64,000 nt of DNA. It comes from Streptomyces sp. CB02366 (GTDB lineage Bacteria > Actinomycetota > Actinomycetes > Streptomycetales > Streptomycetaceae). The position numbers and the translations under genes are program-made. The stretch lies in the NCBI RefSeq assembly GCF_001905905.1, contig NZ_LIVT01000008.1, positions 186,001-250,000 of the forward strand. The letters run 5' to 3'. A model generated the notes under the pieces. It saw only the letters and a program-made list of their open reading frames with translations, did not search any database and was not told the origin of the DNA. The stretch's first letter is position 1. Every line of letters begins with the position of its first letter. Below are positions 32,533-41,053 of the stretch, in pieces.

Positions 32533-33045
32533 ATGCGTCCCGAGGATACGGAGGGGACCGGTGGGAACGGGCTCCGGGTACCGATGACCTGGCTGGTCAC
32601 CGAGTACATGGCCGACGAGCTGCTGCGGACCGGCGATCTGATGGAGCCGGGCACGCCGGAGTTCCGCGCCGGGCGCGACGCGCTCGCGCTGACGATGTTC
32701 CTGTGCGAGCGCCCCGGGGAGACAGCGGCCCTCGCCGTCCTGCCCGACGCGCGGGTGGAGGAGCTGCGGAAGCTCACCGCGTACGCGTGCGCCTGGCGCG
32801 GCTGGATCTGCGAGCGGCTGGCGGAGGCCGGGCCGCGCACCGGCCCCGAGGACCCCGATCCGGCGCTGGCCCGGTCGGCGTGGCGCTGGCTGGAGGAGAC
32901 CGAGCTGCCGGCCGCGGACCTGGACGCGATCGGCCCCGCGCCCTGGGCCGCCGCCGGCCCCGCGGGCGATCAGGAGGTCCGGGTCTGGACACCCGCCTGG
33001 CAGTTGGGGCTGCCTCTCGCCCACCTGGCCGTCCAGCTGTACTGA
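32533..33045 (+). CDS. Hypothetical protein, helical, unknown family
   Basis: Predicted 170-residue soluble protein beginning MRPEDTEGTGG (an in-frame GTG at 32494 would add 13). It has a mostly helical composition with repeated acidic/tryptophan-rich segments: VTEYMADELLRTGDLMEPGTPEFRAGRDALALTMFLCERPGE, KLTAYACAWRGWICERLAE, WRWLEETELPAADLDAIGP and QLGLPLAHLAVQLY. Codon use is typical for the organism. Divergent from the anti-sigma gene (112 bp). I do not recognise a family. Confidence 0.7.
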   Translation: MRPEDTEGTGGNGLRVPMTWLVTEYMADELLRTGDLMEPGTPEFRAGRDALALTMFLCERPGETAALAVLPDARVEELRKLTAYACAWRGWICERLAEAGPRTGPEDPDPALARSAWRWLEETELPAADLDAIGPAPWAAAGPAGDQEVRVWTPAWQLGLPLAHLAVQLY

Positions 33046-33093
33046 GAGCGGCCCCCCGGGGCGGGAGCGGGGCCTCGGCGCCGTCGGCCGGGC

Positions 33094-34284
33094 TCAGGAA
33101 CCGTGCACTCCGGCGCGGTACTTGGGCAGCCGCAGCGTGATCTTCATGCCCGCCCCGACCCCGGTCTCGATGACCAGGCCGTAGTCGTCGCCGTAGACCT
33201 GGCGCAGCCGCTGGTCCACGTTGAGGAGGCCGATGCCGGCGGAGGCGCCGCCCTCGCCGCGCAGGATCCGCCGCAGCCGCTCGGGGTCCATGCCCGTCCC
33301 GTCGTCCTCGATGACCACCTCGGCCTCCGAACCGGCGTCCAGGGCGCTGATGGTGATCCGGCTGCGGGTGACCGCTCCTTCGAGGCCGTGTTTGACGGCG
33401 TTCTCCACGAGCGGCTGGAGGCACAGGAACGGCAGCGCGACCGGCAGCACCTCGGGGGCGACCTGGAGGGTCACGGCGAGCCGTTCCCCGAAGCGGGCCC
33501 GGACGAGCGCCAAGTACTGGTCGATGGAGTGCAGTTCGTCCGCCAGCGTGGTGAACTCCCCGTGCTGGCGGAACGAGTAGCGGGTGAAATCGGCGAACTC
33601 CAGCAGCAGTTCACGGGCCTGTTCGGGGTCGGTCCGGACGAACGAGGCGATCGCCGCGAGCGAGTTGAAGATGAAGTGGGGGGAGATCTGCGCCCGAAGG
33701 GCCTTGATCTCGGCCTCGATGAGCTGGGTGCGGGAGCGGTCCAGCTCGGCCAGTTCGAGCTGGACGCAGACCCAGCGCGCCACCTCCCCCGCCGCCCGGG
33801 CCAGCACCGCCGACTCGCGCGGGGCGTAGGCGACGAGCGCGCCGAGGACCCGGTTCTCGACGGTGAGCGGTACGGCGACGGCCCAGCGCAGCGGGCAGTC
33901 GAGGTCGGCGCAGCCGCTGTCGAAGGCGGTGCCGCGGCCGTTGTCCAGCAGCGCCTTCAGGTGCTCCATCACGTCCTTGCCGTGGTGGTGCCCGGCCCCG
34001 TCCCAGACCAGCACCCGGTCCCGGTCGGTGAGGCAGAGGGCGTCCGTGCCGAGCAGGGAGCGCAGCCTGCGGGCGGCGCGCCGGGCGCTCTCCTCGGTGA
34101 GTCCGGCCCGCAGCGGCGGGGCGGCCAGCGACGCGGTGTGCAGGGTCTCGAAGGTGGCGTGCTCGACGGGGGTGCCGACGTCGCTGGGGCGCACCGGCCG
34201 GGCGGTGCGGCGGCCCAGCAGATGACCGGCCCCGAACAGCAGCGCGGCCAGGACGACGAGGACGGCGGCCCCGGCTCCGGTCAT
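33094..34284 (-). CDS. LytS-type sensor histidine kinase
   Basis: 396-residue kinase of the LytS/YpdA family. One N-terminal transmembrane helix (about 5-24, AAVLVVLAALLFGAGHLLG), a GAF-like sensor (about 65-190, with DAGCADLDCPLRWAVAVPLTVENRVLGALVAY), then the His_kinase domain: QISPHFIFNSLAAIASFVR with the phospho-His (about residue 218), FTRYSFRQHGEFTTLADELHSIDQYL, and the ATP domain with PFLCLQPLVENAVKHGL, EDDGTGMD and GIGLLNVDQRL. It overlaps the symporter stop (ATGA) and is the last gene of a four-gene unit with a LytTR response regulator. Confidence 0.93.
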   Translation of the reverse strand: MTGAGAAVLVVLAALLFGAGHLLGRRTARPVRPSDVGTPVEHATFETLHTASLAAPPLRAGLTEESARRAARRLRSLLGTDALCLTDRDRVLVWDGAGHHHGKDVMEHLKALLDNGRGTAFDSGCADLDCPLRWAVAVPLTVENRVLGALVAYAPRESAVLARAAGEVARWVCVQLELAELDRSRTQLIEAEIKALRAQISPHFIFNSLAAIASFVRTDPEQARELLLEFADFTRYSFRQHGEFTTLADELHSIDQYLALVRARFGERLAVTLQVAPEVLPVALPFLCLQPLVENAVKHGLEGAVTRSRITISALDAGSEAEVVIEDDGTGMDPERLRRILRGEGGASAGIGLLNVDQRLRQVYGDDYGLVIETGVGAGMKITLRLPKYRAGVHGS

Positions 34285-35786
34285 CGCTCCCTCCCGGGGG
34301 CCGCCCGCGCCGGGGTGAGGGCTTCGGGGAGGTGGAAGCGCGTCATGGCGGCGTTGGTGCCCGGGGGTATGCGTCCGGGGGTGGCGAGCGAGACGAGGAT
34401 CATCGCGAGGAAACCCACGGGAACCGACCAGACGGCGGGCCAGGCGAGCAGGGCGTGCGGCCAGCCCGGCGGGCGTACGGCTCCGCTGACGGTGATGGCC
34501 ACGGCGAGCAGCGCGGACCCCCCGCCGAGCAGGAGCCCGGCTGCCGCGCCGGGCGGGGTGAGCCGCCGCCACCAGATGCCGAGGACCAGCAGGGGGCAGA
34601 AGGAGGAGGCGGAGACGGCGAAGGCCATGCCCACCGCGTCGGCCACCGGCACCCGGCTGACCAGCAGCGAGATCAGCAGCGGTACGGCGATGGCGAGGAC
34701 GGTGGCCAGGCGGAAGTGGCGTACCCCGCGCGAGGGCAGCACGTCCTGGGTGATCACACCGGCCACGGCCATGGTGAGGCCGGAGGCGGTGGACAGGAAC
34801 GCGGCGAACGCCCCGCCCGCGATCAGCGCCCCGAGGAGGTCGCCGCCGACGCCGCCGATCACCCGGGCCGGCAGCAGCAGGACGGCCGCGTCCGCGTCTC
34901 CCCCGTACCGCAGTTCGGGGGTGTAGAGGCGGCCGAGCGCCCCGTAGAGGGGCGGCAGCAGGTAGAAGAGGCCGACCAGGGCGAGGACGGCGACGGTGGT
35001 GCGGCGGGCGTCGCGGCCGTTGGGGCTGGTGTAGAAGCGGACGACGACGTGGGGCAGGCCCATGGTGCCGAGGAAGGTCGCGACGATCAGCCCGTAGGTG
35101 GCGTAGAGGGGGTGGTCGGCGCGGAAGACGGCGAGCTGGTCGTCGAGGCCGACGCGGGGCCGGCCGTCGCCCTGCCAGGCGAGGACCAGGAAGAGGGCGG
35201 GGACTAGGAGGGCGGTGAGCTTCAGCCAGTACTGGAAGACCTGGACGAAGGTGATGGAGCGCATGCCGCCCGCGGCGACGGCGGCGGTCACGACGGTGGC
35301 GACGAGGACGTCGCCGAGCCATCCGGGGGCGCCGGTGAGGATCTTGAGGGTGAGTCCGGCGCCCTGGAGCTGGGGGACGAGGTAGAGCCAGCCGGCGCCG
35401 ACGACGAGGGCGCTGACCAGGCGGCGGACCCGCCGTGATTCGAGCCGGCCCTCGGCGAAGTCGGGCAGGGTGTACGCCCCGGAGCGGCGCAGGGGCGCGG
35501 CGACGAAGACGAGGAGCACGAGGTATCCGGCGGTGTAGCCCACCGGGTACCAGAGCATGTCGGGGCCGTGGACGAGGACGAGCCCGGCGACGCCGAGGAA
35601 GGAGGCGGCCGAGAGGTATTCACCGCTGATCGCGGCGGCGTTGAGCCGGGGCCGCACGGTGCGGGAGGCGACGTAGAAGTCGGAGGTCGTACGGGAGATC
35701 CGCAGGCCGAAGCCGCCGACGAGGACGGTGGCGAGGACGACGAGGGCGACGGCCACCCAGGACGCCGTGTGGTCGGGGGTGCTCAC
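34281..35786 (-). CDS. Sodium:solute symporter family protein, ActP/MctP-like monocarboxylate transporter
   Basis: 501-residue integral membrane protein with about 13 helices. Family blocks are DFYVASRTVRPRLNAAAISGEYLSAASFLGVAGLVL (about 37-72), LPHVVVRFYTSPNGRDARRTT (near 260), and GGAFAAFLSTASGLTMAVAGVITQDVLP (near 335). SGEYLSAASFLG and LPHVVVRFY are shared by acetate/pyruvate symporters. Paired with a small DUF485-like protein and a LytS/LytTR system, an arrangement reminiscent of pyruvate-sensing BtsSR/YpdAB, so a short-chain monocarboxylate is the likely substrate. GTG start overlaps the DUF485-like stop. Confidence 0.92.
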   Translation of the reverse strand: MSTPDHTASWVAVALVVLATVLVGGFGLRISRTTSDFYVASRTVRPRLNAAAISGEYLSAASFLGVAGLVLVHGPDMLWYPVGYTAGYLVLLVFVAAPLRRSGAYTLPDFAEGRLESRRVRRLVSALVVGAGWLYLVPQLQGAGLTLKILTGAPGWLGDVLVATVVTAAVAAGGMRSITFVQVFQYWLKLTALLVPALFLVLAWQGDGRPRVGLDDQLAVFRADHPLYATYGLIVATFLGTMGLPHVVVRFYTSPNGRDARRTTVAVLALVGLFYLLPPLYGALGRLYTPELRYGGDADAAVLLLPARVIGGVGGDLLGALIAGGAFAAFLSTASGLTMAVAGVITQDVLPSRGVRHFRLATVLAIAVPLLISLLVSRVPVADAVGMAFAVSASSFCPLLVLGIWWRRLTPPGAAAGLLLGGGSALLAVAITVSGAVRPPGWPHALLAWPAVWSVPVGFLAMILVSLATPGRIPPGTNAAMTRFHLPEALTPARAAPGRER

Positions 35787-36145
35787 GGCGCGGGGCGGCC
35801 CTCCACCAGCCGGGCGAAGTCGCGCTCGTTGCGCTCGGCCCGGCGGACGTACCACCAGGCGGCGAGGGTGAGCGGCGGGTAGGCGGCGAAGCCGAGCACC
35901 CCCCAGACCAGGGCGGAGCTGTCCAGCGCGGCGAACAGCAGCGGCAGGGTACCCGTGACGAGGGCGAGCACGCCGAAGACGGTGAGCCCGGCGCGCAGTT
36001 GGCCGCGCATCAGCGAGCGCACGTAGGCCCCGCCGAGTGCGGTCTGTTCGTCGATCTCCGCCTGGGTGCGGTAGCGGGGCAGCGGGCGCACCCGGCGCGG
36101 CTCCCCCGTCACCACTTCCCGCCGGGGGGTTGGCTCTGCGGACAT
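35783..36145 (-). CDS. DUF485-like small membrane protein
   Basis: 120-residue protein with two transmembrane helices (about 54-74, GLTVFGVLALVTGTLPLLF, and 80-100, ALVWGVLGFAAYPPLTLAAWW) and a charged C-terminus YVRRAERNERDFARLVEG. DUF485 proteins accompany ActP-type symporters, and it is directly coupled to one here. An N-terminal cytosolic stretch has EIDEQTALGGAYVRSLMRGQLRAGL. Precise role unknown. Confidence 0.8.
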   Translation of the reverse strand: MSAEPTPRREVVTGEPRRVRPLPRYRTQAEIDEQTALGGAYVRSLMRGQLRAGLTVFGVLALVTGTLPLLFAALDSSALVWGVLGFAAYPPLTLAAWWYVRRAERNERDFARLVEGRPAP

Positions 36146-36230
36146 GGGCTCGGAGTGTAGGCGTCGGCGGGCCGCGCTGGGAAGGGAACGCGAAAGGTCT
36201 CCCCAGGTCAGCGGCGACGCCGTGCCGTAT

Positions 36231-36280
36231 CGCGACCTCCTGATCCGTCAGCGGCCGCCCTGGCGCATCAGGAGGTCGCG
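36231..36280 (-). terminator. 14-bp hairpin overlapping the 3' end of the LytTR gene
   Basis: CGCGACCTCCTGAT is repeated inverted at 36231-36244 and 36267-36280 with a 22-base loop holding the stop codon. On the transcribed strand the first arm encodes the codons for RDLLM near the C-terminus. It separates the regulator gene from the DUF485-like gene and may terminate or attenuate transcription. Confidence 0.65.
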
Positions 36281-37000
36281 CAGCGCGCGGGTGTGGCGGC
36301 GACTGACGGCGAGCTCGGCCTCTCCGACGCGTACGCTCATGCTGCCCGCGTCCAGGCGCAGTTCGTCGATCCGGCCGAGGGCCACGAGGTGGCGGCGGTG
36401 GATGCGGACGAAGCCGCGGGAGCGCCAGCGCTCCTCCAGGGTGGTGAGCGGGATGCGGACGAGGTGGCTGCCCGTGGCGGTGTGCAGCCGCGCGTAGTCG
36501 CCCTGAGCCTCGGCGTACGCGATCTCGTCGATGGGGATGAAGCGGATCACGCCGCCGAGTTCGACCGGGATCTGGTCGGCGGCGCCGTCGTGGACCGGGG
36601 CGGACCGGTCCCCCACCTGCTCGGCGACCCGGCGGACGGCTTCGGCGAGTCGTTCCCGGCGGACCGGTTTGAGGACGTAGTCGACCGCCTTGAGGTCGAA
36701 CGCCTGGAGGGCGAAGCCCTCGTGGGCGGTGACGAAGACGATGAGCGGGGGCGCGGCGAACCCGGCGAGGAGCTGGGCGACGTCCAGGCCGGTGAGACCG
36801 GCCATGTGGATGTCGAGGAAGACCACGTCGATGGCCGAGGGGTCCTCGGGGCCGGCGTCCACCGCACCGGCGATGCGGCGCAGGGCCTCGGTGGCGCCGG
36901 TGGCGCCCTCGGCGCTGCGGACACGGGGGTCGGCGCGCAGCAGGTAGAGGAGCTCCTCCAAGGCGGGTCGTTCGTCGTCGACGGCGAGTACGCGCAGCAT
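36248..37000 (-). CDS. LytTR-type response regulator
   Basis: 250-residue two-component regulator. Receiver: LRVLAVDDERPALEEL (about 2-17), phospho-Asp in DVVFLDIHMAGLTGLDVA (about residue 64), VTAHEGFALQAFDLKAVDYVLKPV (about 90-113). LytTR DNA-binding domain: IDEIAYAEAQGDYARLHT (about 155-172) and GFVRIHRRHLVALGRIDEL (about 196-214). Start ATG 37000. First gene of the LytTR/DUF485/symporter/LytS unit, and probably activates transport genes upon ligand sensing by the kinase. Confidence 0.94.
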   Translation of the reverse strand: MLRVLAVDDERPALEELLYLLRADPRVRSAEGATGATEALRRIAGAVDAGPEDPSAIDVVFLDIHMAGLTGLDVAQLLAGFAAPPLIVFVTAHEGFALQAFDLKAVDYVLKPVRRERLAEAVRRVAEQVGDRSAPVHDGAADQIPVELGGVIRFIPIDEIAYAEAQGDYARLHTATGSHLVRIPLTTLEERWRSRGFVRIHRRHLVALGRIDELRLDAGSMSVRVGEAELAVSRRHTRALRDLLMRQGGR

Positions 37001-37298
37001 GAGGCCGGAGTTTAGGTGTTTCCGGGGCCGGTGGCGCGAGTGGTGCACGGCTTGTTCCCGTACCGCGGCACACGCGGACGGCCGAGCCCATGAGGGCAGG
37101 AGCCCTCTCCTGGGCGTGCTCGGGGGCGCCGGGGCGTGGTCGGAGTCGCCCCCGCCGGGTGGTGGCCGGGCGCAGGGCGGGGGGCTCGTGCCGGGGCGGG
37201 GCGGCGGGAAGGAGGCCTTCCAGCGGGGGCCGCGGGGCTTCGGCGCCGGGCGGTCGGGGCACGGCTCGGGACTGTCGCAGCCGGTGGGCCGCCGCCTG

Positions 37299-38678
37299 TC
37301 AGGACACCGGCGCGCGGTCCGTGCCGGTGGCGAGGGCGTACAGCTCCGTGAACTCCTCCCCCACCGCCGCGGCGAGCCGTTCGAGGTCGGGCAGTGCCTT
37401 GCCGTCGGCCACCAGGCCCACGTGCACCCGCCCGCCGTAGGTGGTCAGGGCGACCGCCAGGGACTGGCCCCGGGCCAGCGGGGCCATGGGGTAGAGGGCG
37501 GTGAGGGGGCAGCCGCCGAGCGAGAGCGCGGAACGGGGCAACGGCACGCTGGTGACCAGGACGTCGAAGAGCACGCGGGCGGCGCCGGCGGCCAGGGGCG
37601 CACCGAACCGGTGTGCCAGTGGCGGGAGTTGATCAGCGAGTACGGCGACGGCTCCGGCGCCCCTGAGCGGGCCGGCCGCCTTGTTGCGGTCCATCGCGCA
37701 CCGGACCGCCCGGAGGCGTGCGCGCGGGTCGGCCTCGGCGACCGGCAGCCCGAGCAGATAGGCGGAGAGCCGGTTCCCGGAGGCGGCGGCGCTGCCGGGG
37801 CGGCGTCGGGAGACGGGGACCAGGGCGCGCGGAGCGGCGGCGGGCAGGGGTTCGCCGCGCTCGGCCATCCAGCGGCGCAGCGCCCCGGCGACGACGGTGA
37901 GGAGGATGTCGTTGGCGGTACCGCCCTCGGCGCGCCGGATCCGCTGGAGGTCCCCGGCGTCGAGGTCGGCGGTGGCCAGGCGGCGGGTGCCGCTGGAGGG
38001 GGCGGCGAGGGCGGAGGGGCCCCACAGGTCGAGGCGTCCGGCTCGGACGACGCAGGCCCCCACGCCGAGCGCCCGGCCGACCTCGCCGATCCGCCCGAGG
38101 GCCATGCCCGCCATCTCCCGGAGGCCGGGCAGCCACGACCGGGGCGGGACGGGCGGACGGCTCCGGGAGGCGGCGCGGACGGTGGTGACGGCGGCGATCT
38201 CGTCGAAGATCCCGGCCCCGATGGCCACCGCCCGCAGACCGTCGGCCAGCGCGTGGTGCAGCTTGACCAGGACGGCGAAGGGCCCGCCGTCCGCGCCGCC
38301 GATGAGGTACATCCGCCACGGCGGCAGCCCGCGCTCCAGGGGGCTCTCCATCAGCTCCCCGGCCAGGCGGGTGGCCTCCGCCGTGAAGTCGCCGTCGCCC
38401 ACGGGGACGTGTTCGACGTGCCGGTGCACGTCGAAGTCCTGGTCCACGGCCCAGGCCGCGCCGCCGACCGGCAGCAGGACGTCCCGTACGCGCAGGCGCA
38501 GCCGGGGGACGGCGGCGGCGCGCTCGGCGAGGAGGCCGAGAATCCGCCGCGGACCGGCGCCGGGCGTCGGGGCGAAGACGGCGAGCGCGCCCAGGTGCAT
38601 CGGGTGGGCGTCCGATTCGAGGTGCCAGAAGGCGAGATCGAGCGGAGCCAGGAGCTCGGTACTCAACGGGGGCCTCAT
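37299..38678 (-). CDS. WS/DGAT/MGAT family O-acyltransferase
   Basis: 459-residue wax-ester/triacylglycerol synthase. The active-site HHxxxDG appears in VKLHHALADGLRAV (about 135-148). Opening block APLDLAFWHLESDAHPMHLGALAVF (about 11-35) and later blocks NDILLTVVAGALRRWM (about 255), NRLSAYLLGLPVAEADP, TSVPLPRSALSLGGCPLTALYPMAPL and VHVGLVADGKALPD are characteristic. Cytosolic or membrane-associated; makes storage lipids from acyl-CoA and diacylglycerol or alcohols. Stand-alone gene. Confidence 0.94.
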   Translation of the reverse strand: MRPPLSTELLAPLDLAFWHLESDAHPMHLGALAVFAPTPGAGPRRILGLLAERAAAVPRLRLRVRDVLLPVGGAAWAVDQDFDVHRHVEHVPVGDGDFTAEATRLAGELMESPLERGLPPWRMYLIGGADGGPFAVLVKLHHALADGLRAVAIGAGIFDEIAAVTTVRAASRSRPPVPPRSWLPGLREMAGMALGRIGEVGRALGVGACVVRAGRLDLWGPSALAAPSSGTRRLATADLDAGDLQRIRRAEGGTANDILLTVVAGALRRWMAERGEPLPAAAPRALVPVSRRRPGSAAASGNRLSAYLLGLPVAEADPRARLRAVRCAMDRNKAAGPLRGAGAVAVLADQLPPLAHRFGAPLAAGAARVLFDVLVTSVPLPRSALSLGGCPLTALYPMAPLARGQSLAVALTTYGGRVHVGLVADGKALPDLERLAAAVGEEFTELYALATGTDRAPVS

Positions 38679-38866
38679 GTCGTCGAAGATGGCGTCGAGG
38701 GCGGCGGGGCCGGGGCGGCCGGTCTCCGGTCCCGGCAGTCAACCTCTTGCGGACCGTCACGGTCAAGCACGGACGCGTCACGTACGGTCACGTCGTCGCG
38801 TCGGTGGCGTTCGTCCAGGACGTCGGCGGACGGGGACGGGGCGGGCGGGACGCAGCCGGAGGGGGT

Positions 38867-40939
38867 TCAGCGGACCGGCACGAGGAATGTGCACCACACG
38901 CATTTGCCGGTGCCGCGCGACTCCACGCCCCAGGCGTCGGCCAGCCGGTCCACCAGCATCAGGCCGCGTCCCGACACCCCCTCCTCCCCCGCGTCGCGGC
39001 GTCGGGGGAGAGCGCTGGAGCGGTCCTCGACGTCCACGCGCAACCGCCGCTCGGCCCCGGTGAGGACCCGGATGGTGACGATCGCGCCGCCGTCGGTGTG
39101 CATGAGGGCGTTGGTGATCAGCTCGTCGGCCGCGAGTTCGATCTCGTCGGCCCGGTCCTTCGCGCCCCAGGCCCGGACCGCGGCCCGGATCATGTGCCGG
39201 GCCGAACTCAGCGCCTCGGGGTCGTTCTGGGCGACGTGCTGCTGGAGCCGGCCGCCCGGCTGCGGGGCGTGGGTGGCGCGGCGGCGCAGCAGCAGTACGG
39301 CGACGTCGTCCTGGCCGCCGCGCCCGTCGACGGCGTCGCAGAGCCGGTCGGCCAGCTCCTGCAGGTCCTGGGGGCCGTCGGCGACGAGGGCGGTGAGCCG
39401 CTGCATGCCCTCGTCGAGGTCGGAGCCCGGCAGTTCGACGAGCCCGTCGGTGAAGAGGATCATCGTCTGGCCGGGGTCGAGTTCGACCGTGCCGACCGGA
39501 TACTCCAACCGGCCGAACTCGGCCGAGAGGCCGAGCGGCAGCCCGCCCTCGGTCACCACTCTGCGGCAGCTGCCGTCCGCGTCGCGCACCACCGGTTCCA
39601 CGTGCCCCGCGCGGACCATCTGCACGACCCCGGTGGTGAGGTCGGCCTCGGCGTAAGTGCAGGTGGCGAAGCGGTCGGTGTCCAGTTCGTGGAGGAAGAC
39701 GGAGGCGCGGGCCATCACCGTGGCGGGGCTGTGCCCTTCGGCGGCGTACGCGCGCAGGACGATCCGGAGCTGCCCCATGACGGCTGCGGCGTGGGTGTCG
39801 TGCCCCTGCACGTCCCCGATGACGGCGCCGACCCGGCCGCCGGGCAGCGGGATCAGGTCGTACCAGTCGCCTCCGATGTCCCGGCCGAGCCGGGCCGAAC
39901 GGTAGCGCACGGCGACCTGCGCTCCCGGCACGGCGGGGATGCGGCGCGGCAGCATCGCCTGCTGGAGCCCCTCGGCCAGGTCGTGCTCCTGTTCGTAGAG
40001 CATCGCCCGCTGGAGGCTCTGGGCGATCGAGGTGCCGAGCGCCATCAGCAGGTTGCGCTCGTCGGCGGTGAAGCCCGCCTTCCCGCTGTAGAGGAGGCCG
40101 AGCGCGCCGAGCGGGCGGGCCTGGGCGATCAGCGGCATGTAGGCGGCGGAGGTGATCCCGAGGCGGCTGATGCCGGACCACAGGACCGGGTAGGAGGCGG
40201 CGAAGTCCTCGGCGGACTCGATGAAGCGCGGGGTCAGCGTGCGGACCACTTCGCTCATCGGGTACTGCTCGTCCACCCGGGTGTAGCGGGTGCCGGGGAC
40301 GTGCGCGCCCTCGGGGCCGTCGGCCACGAGGTGGATGCGGCCGGACTCCAGCAGGCCCATGACGAGGCTGGTGGCCCCGAGGTGGGCGAGCCCCTGGGAG
40401 TTCTCGAGGACGGCGATGACGTCCTTGACGGTACGGGCGTGGGCCAGGGCGGCGGTGGTGCCCTCGACCAGGCTGGTGCGTCGGCGGCGCTCCTCGTCCA
40501 ACTCGTGCCGGGCGGTGGAGTCGGCCAGCTCCTGGGTGGCGTCGCGGACGATCCCGATGATGCGGCGCGGGCGGCCGGTCCCGTCCCGGCGGACGAAGCC
40601 CTGGGTGTGGGTCCAGCGCAGGGTGCCGTCGCGCCGCTGGACGCGGAAGTACGCGCCGTAGTTCACGCGTCCGCTCTTGAGGGCGTGCGAGACCAGCCCG
40701 TCCAGGCGCTGCGCCTCGTCCGTCGGGACGCGCGGCGCGAGGGAGGCCGGCCGACCGTCGTACTCGTCCGCGGTCAGGTCGAACACGTCGAGGGCCGGCT
40801 GGTCCATGTGCATGAGGCCGGTGTCCAGGTCCCAGTCGAAACTGCCCATGCGGTTCAGGGCGAGGCTGAGGTCCGGATGGGCGGGCCAGTCGTCGGGGAG
40901 CGACAGGGCACCCGCTGCCCGATCATCCATGTCGGCCAC
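38867..40939 (-). CDS. PAS-GAF-SpoIIE phosphatase with C-terminal ATP-binding domain
   Basis: 690-residue signalling protein. PAS about 22-135 (MGSFDWDLDTGLMHMDQPAL to RRIIGIVRDATQEL), GAF about 155-310 (ending FTADERNLLMALGTSIAQSLQRA), SpoIIE/PP2C about 330-545 (GGDWYDLIPLPGGRVGAVIGDVQGHD, ILFTDGLVELPGSD, GGQDDVAVLLLRR, all metal Asp present) and an RsbW-like HATPase about 570-690 (EIELAADELITNALMHTDG). It could both dephosphorylate an anti-anti-sigma factor and bind it, linking sensory input to a sigma factor. No sigma factor gene is adjacent. Start ATG 40939 (another in-frame ATG three codons later). Confidence 0.92.
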   Translation of the reverse strand: MADMDDRAAGALSLPDDWPAHPDLSLALNRMGSFDWDLDTGLMHMDQPALDVFDLTADEYDGRPASLAPRVPTDEAQRLDGLVSHALKSGRVNYGAYFRVQRRDGTLRWTHTQGFVRRDGTGRPRRIIGIVRDATQELADSTARHELDEERRRRTSLVEGTTAALAHARTVKDVIAVLENSQGLAHLGATSLVMGLLESGRIHLVADGPEGAHVPGTRYTRVDEQYPMSEVVRTLTPRFIESAEDFAASYPVLWSGISRLGITSAAYMPLIAQARPLGALGLLYSGKAGFTADERNLLMALGTSIAQSLQRAMLYEQEHDLAEGLQQAMLPRRIPAVPGAQVAVRYRSARLGRDIGGDWYDLIPLPGGRVGAVIGDVQGHDTHAAAVMGQLRIVLRAYAAEGHSPATVMARASVFLHELDTDRFATCTYAEADLTTGVVQMVRAGHVEPVVRDADGSCRRVVTEGGLPLGLSAEFGRLEYPVGTVELDPGQTMILFTDGLVELPGSDLDEGMQRLTALVADGPQDLQELADRLCDAVDGRGGQDDVAVLLLRRRATHAPQPGGRLQQHVAQNDPEALSSARHMIRAAVRAWGAKDRADEIELAADELITNALMHTDGGAIVTIRVLTGAERRLRVDVEDRSSALPRRRDAGEEGVSGRGLMLVDRLADAWGVESRGTGKCVWCTFLVPVR

Positions 40940-41053
40940 TCTGCCACCATTTTTCAGATTCTTCTCGTCCGATGCCGTCTGCTTCCCGCCCGTTGCCGAC
41001 CGGCCGGTCGGCCGTGCGGGCCGAGGGGGCCGGCCGCGTCCCGCACGGTCCGG

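Noticed and set aside
34281..37262. 993-codon minus-strand frame upstream of the symporter
   Set aside because: It passes antiparallel in a wrong frame through the DUF485-like and LytTR genes; the symporter begins at 35786.
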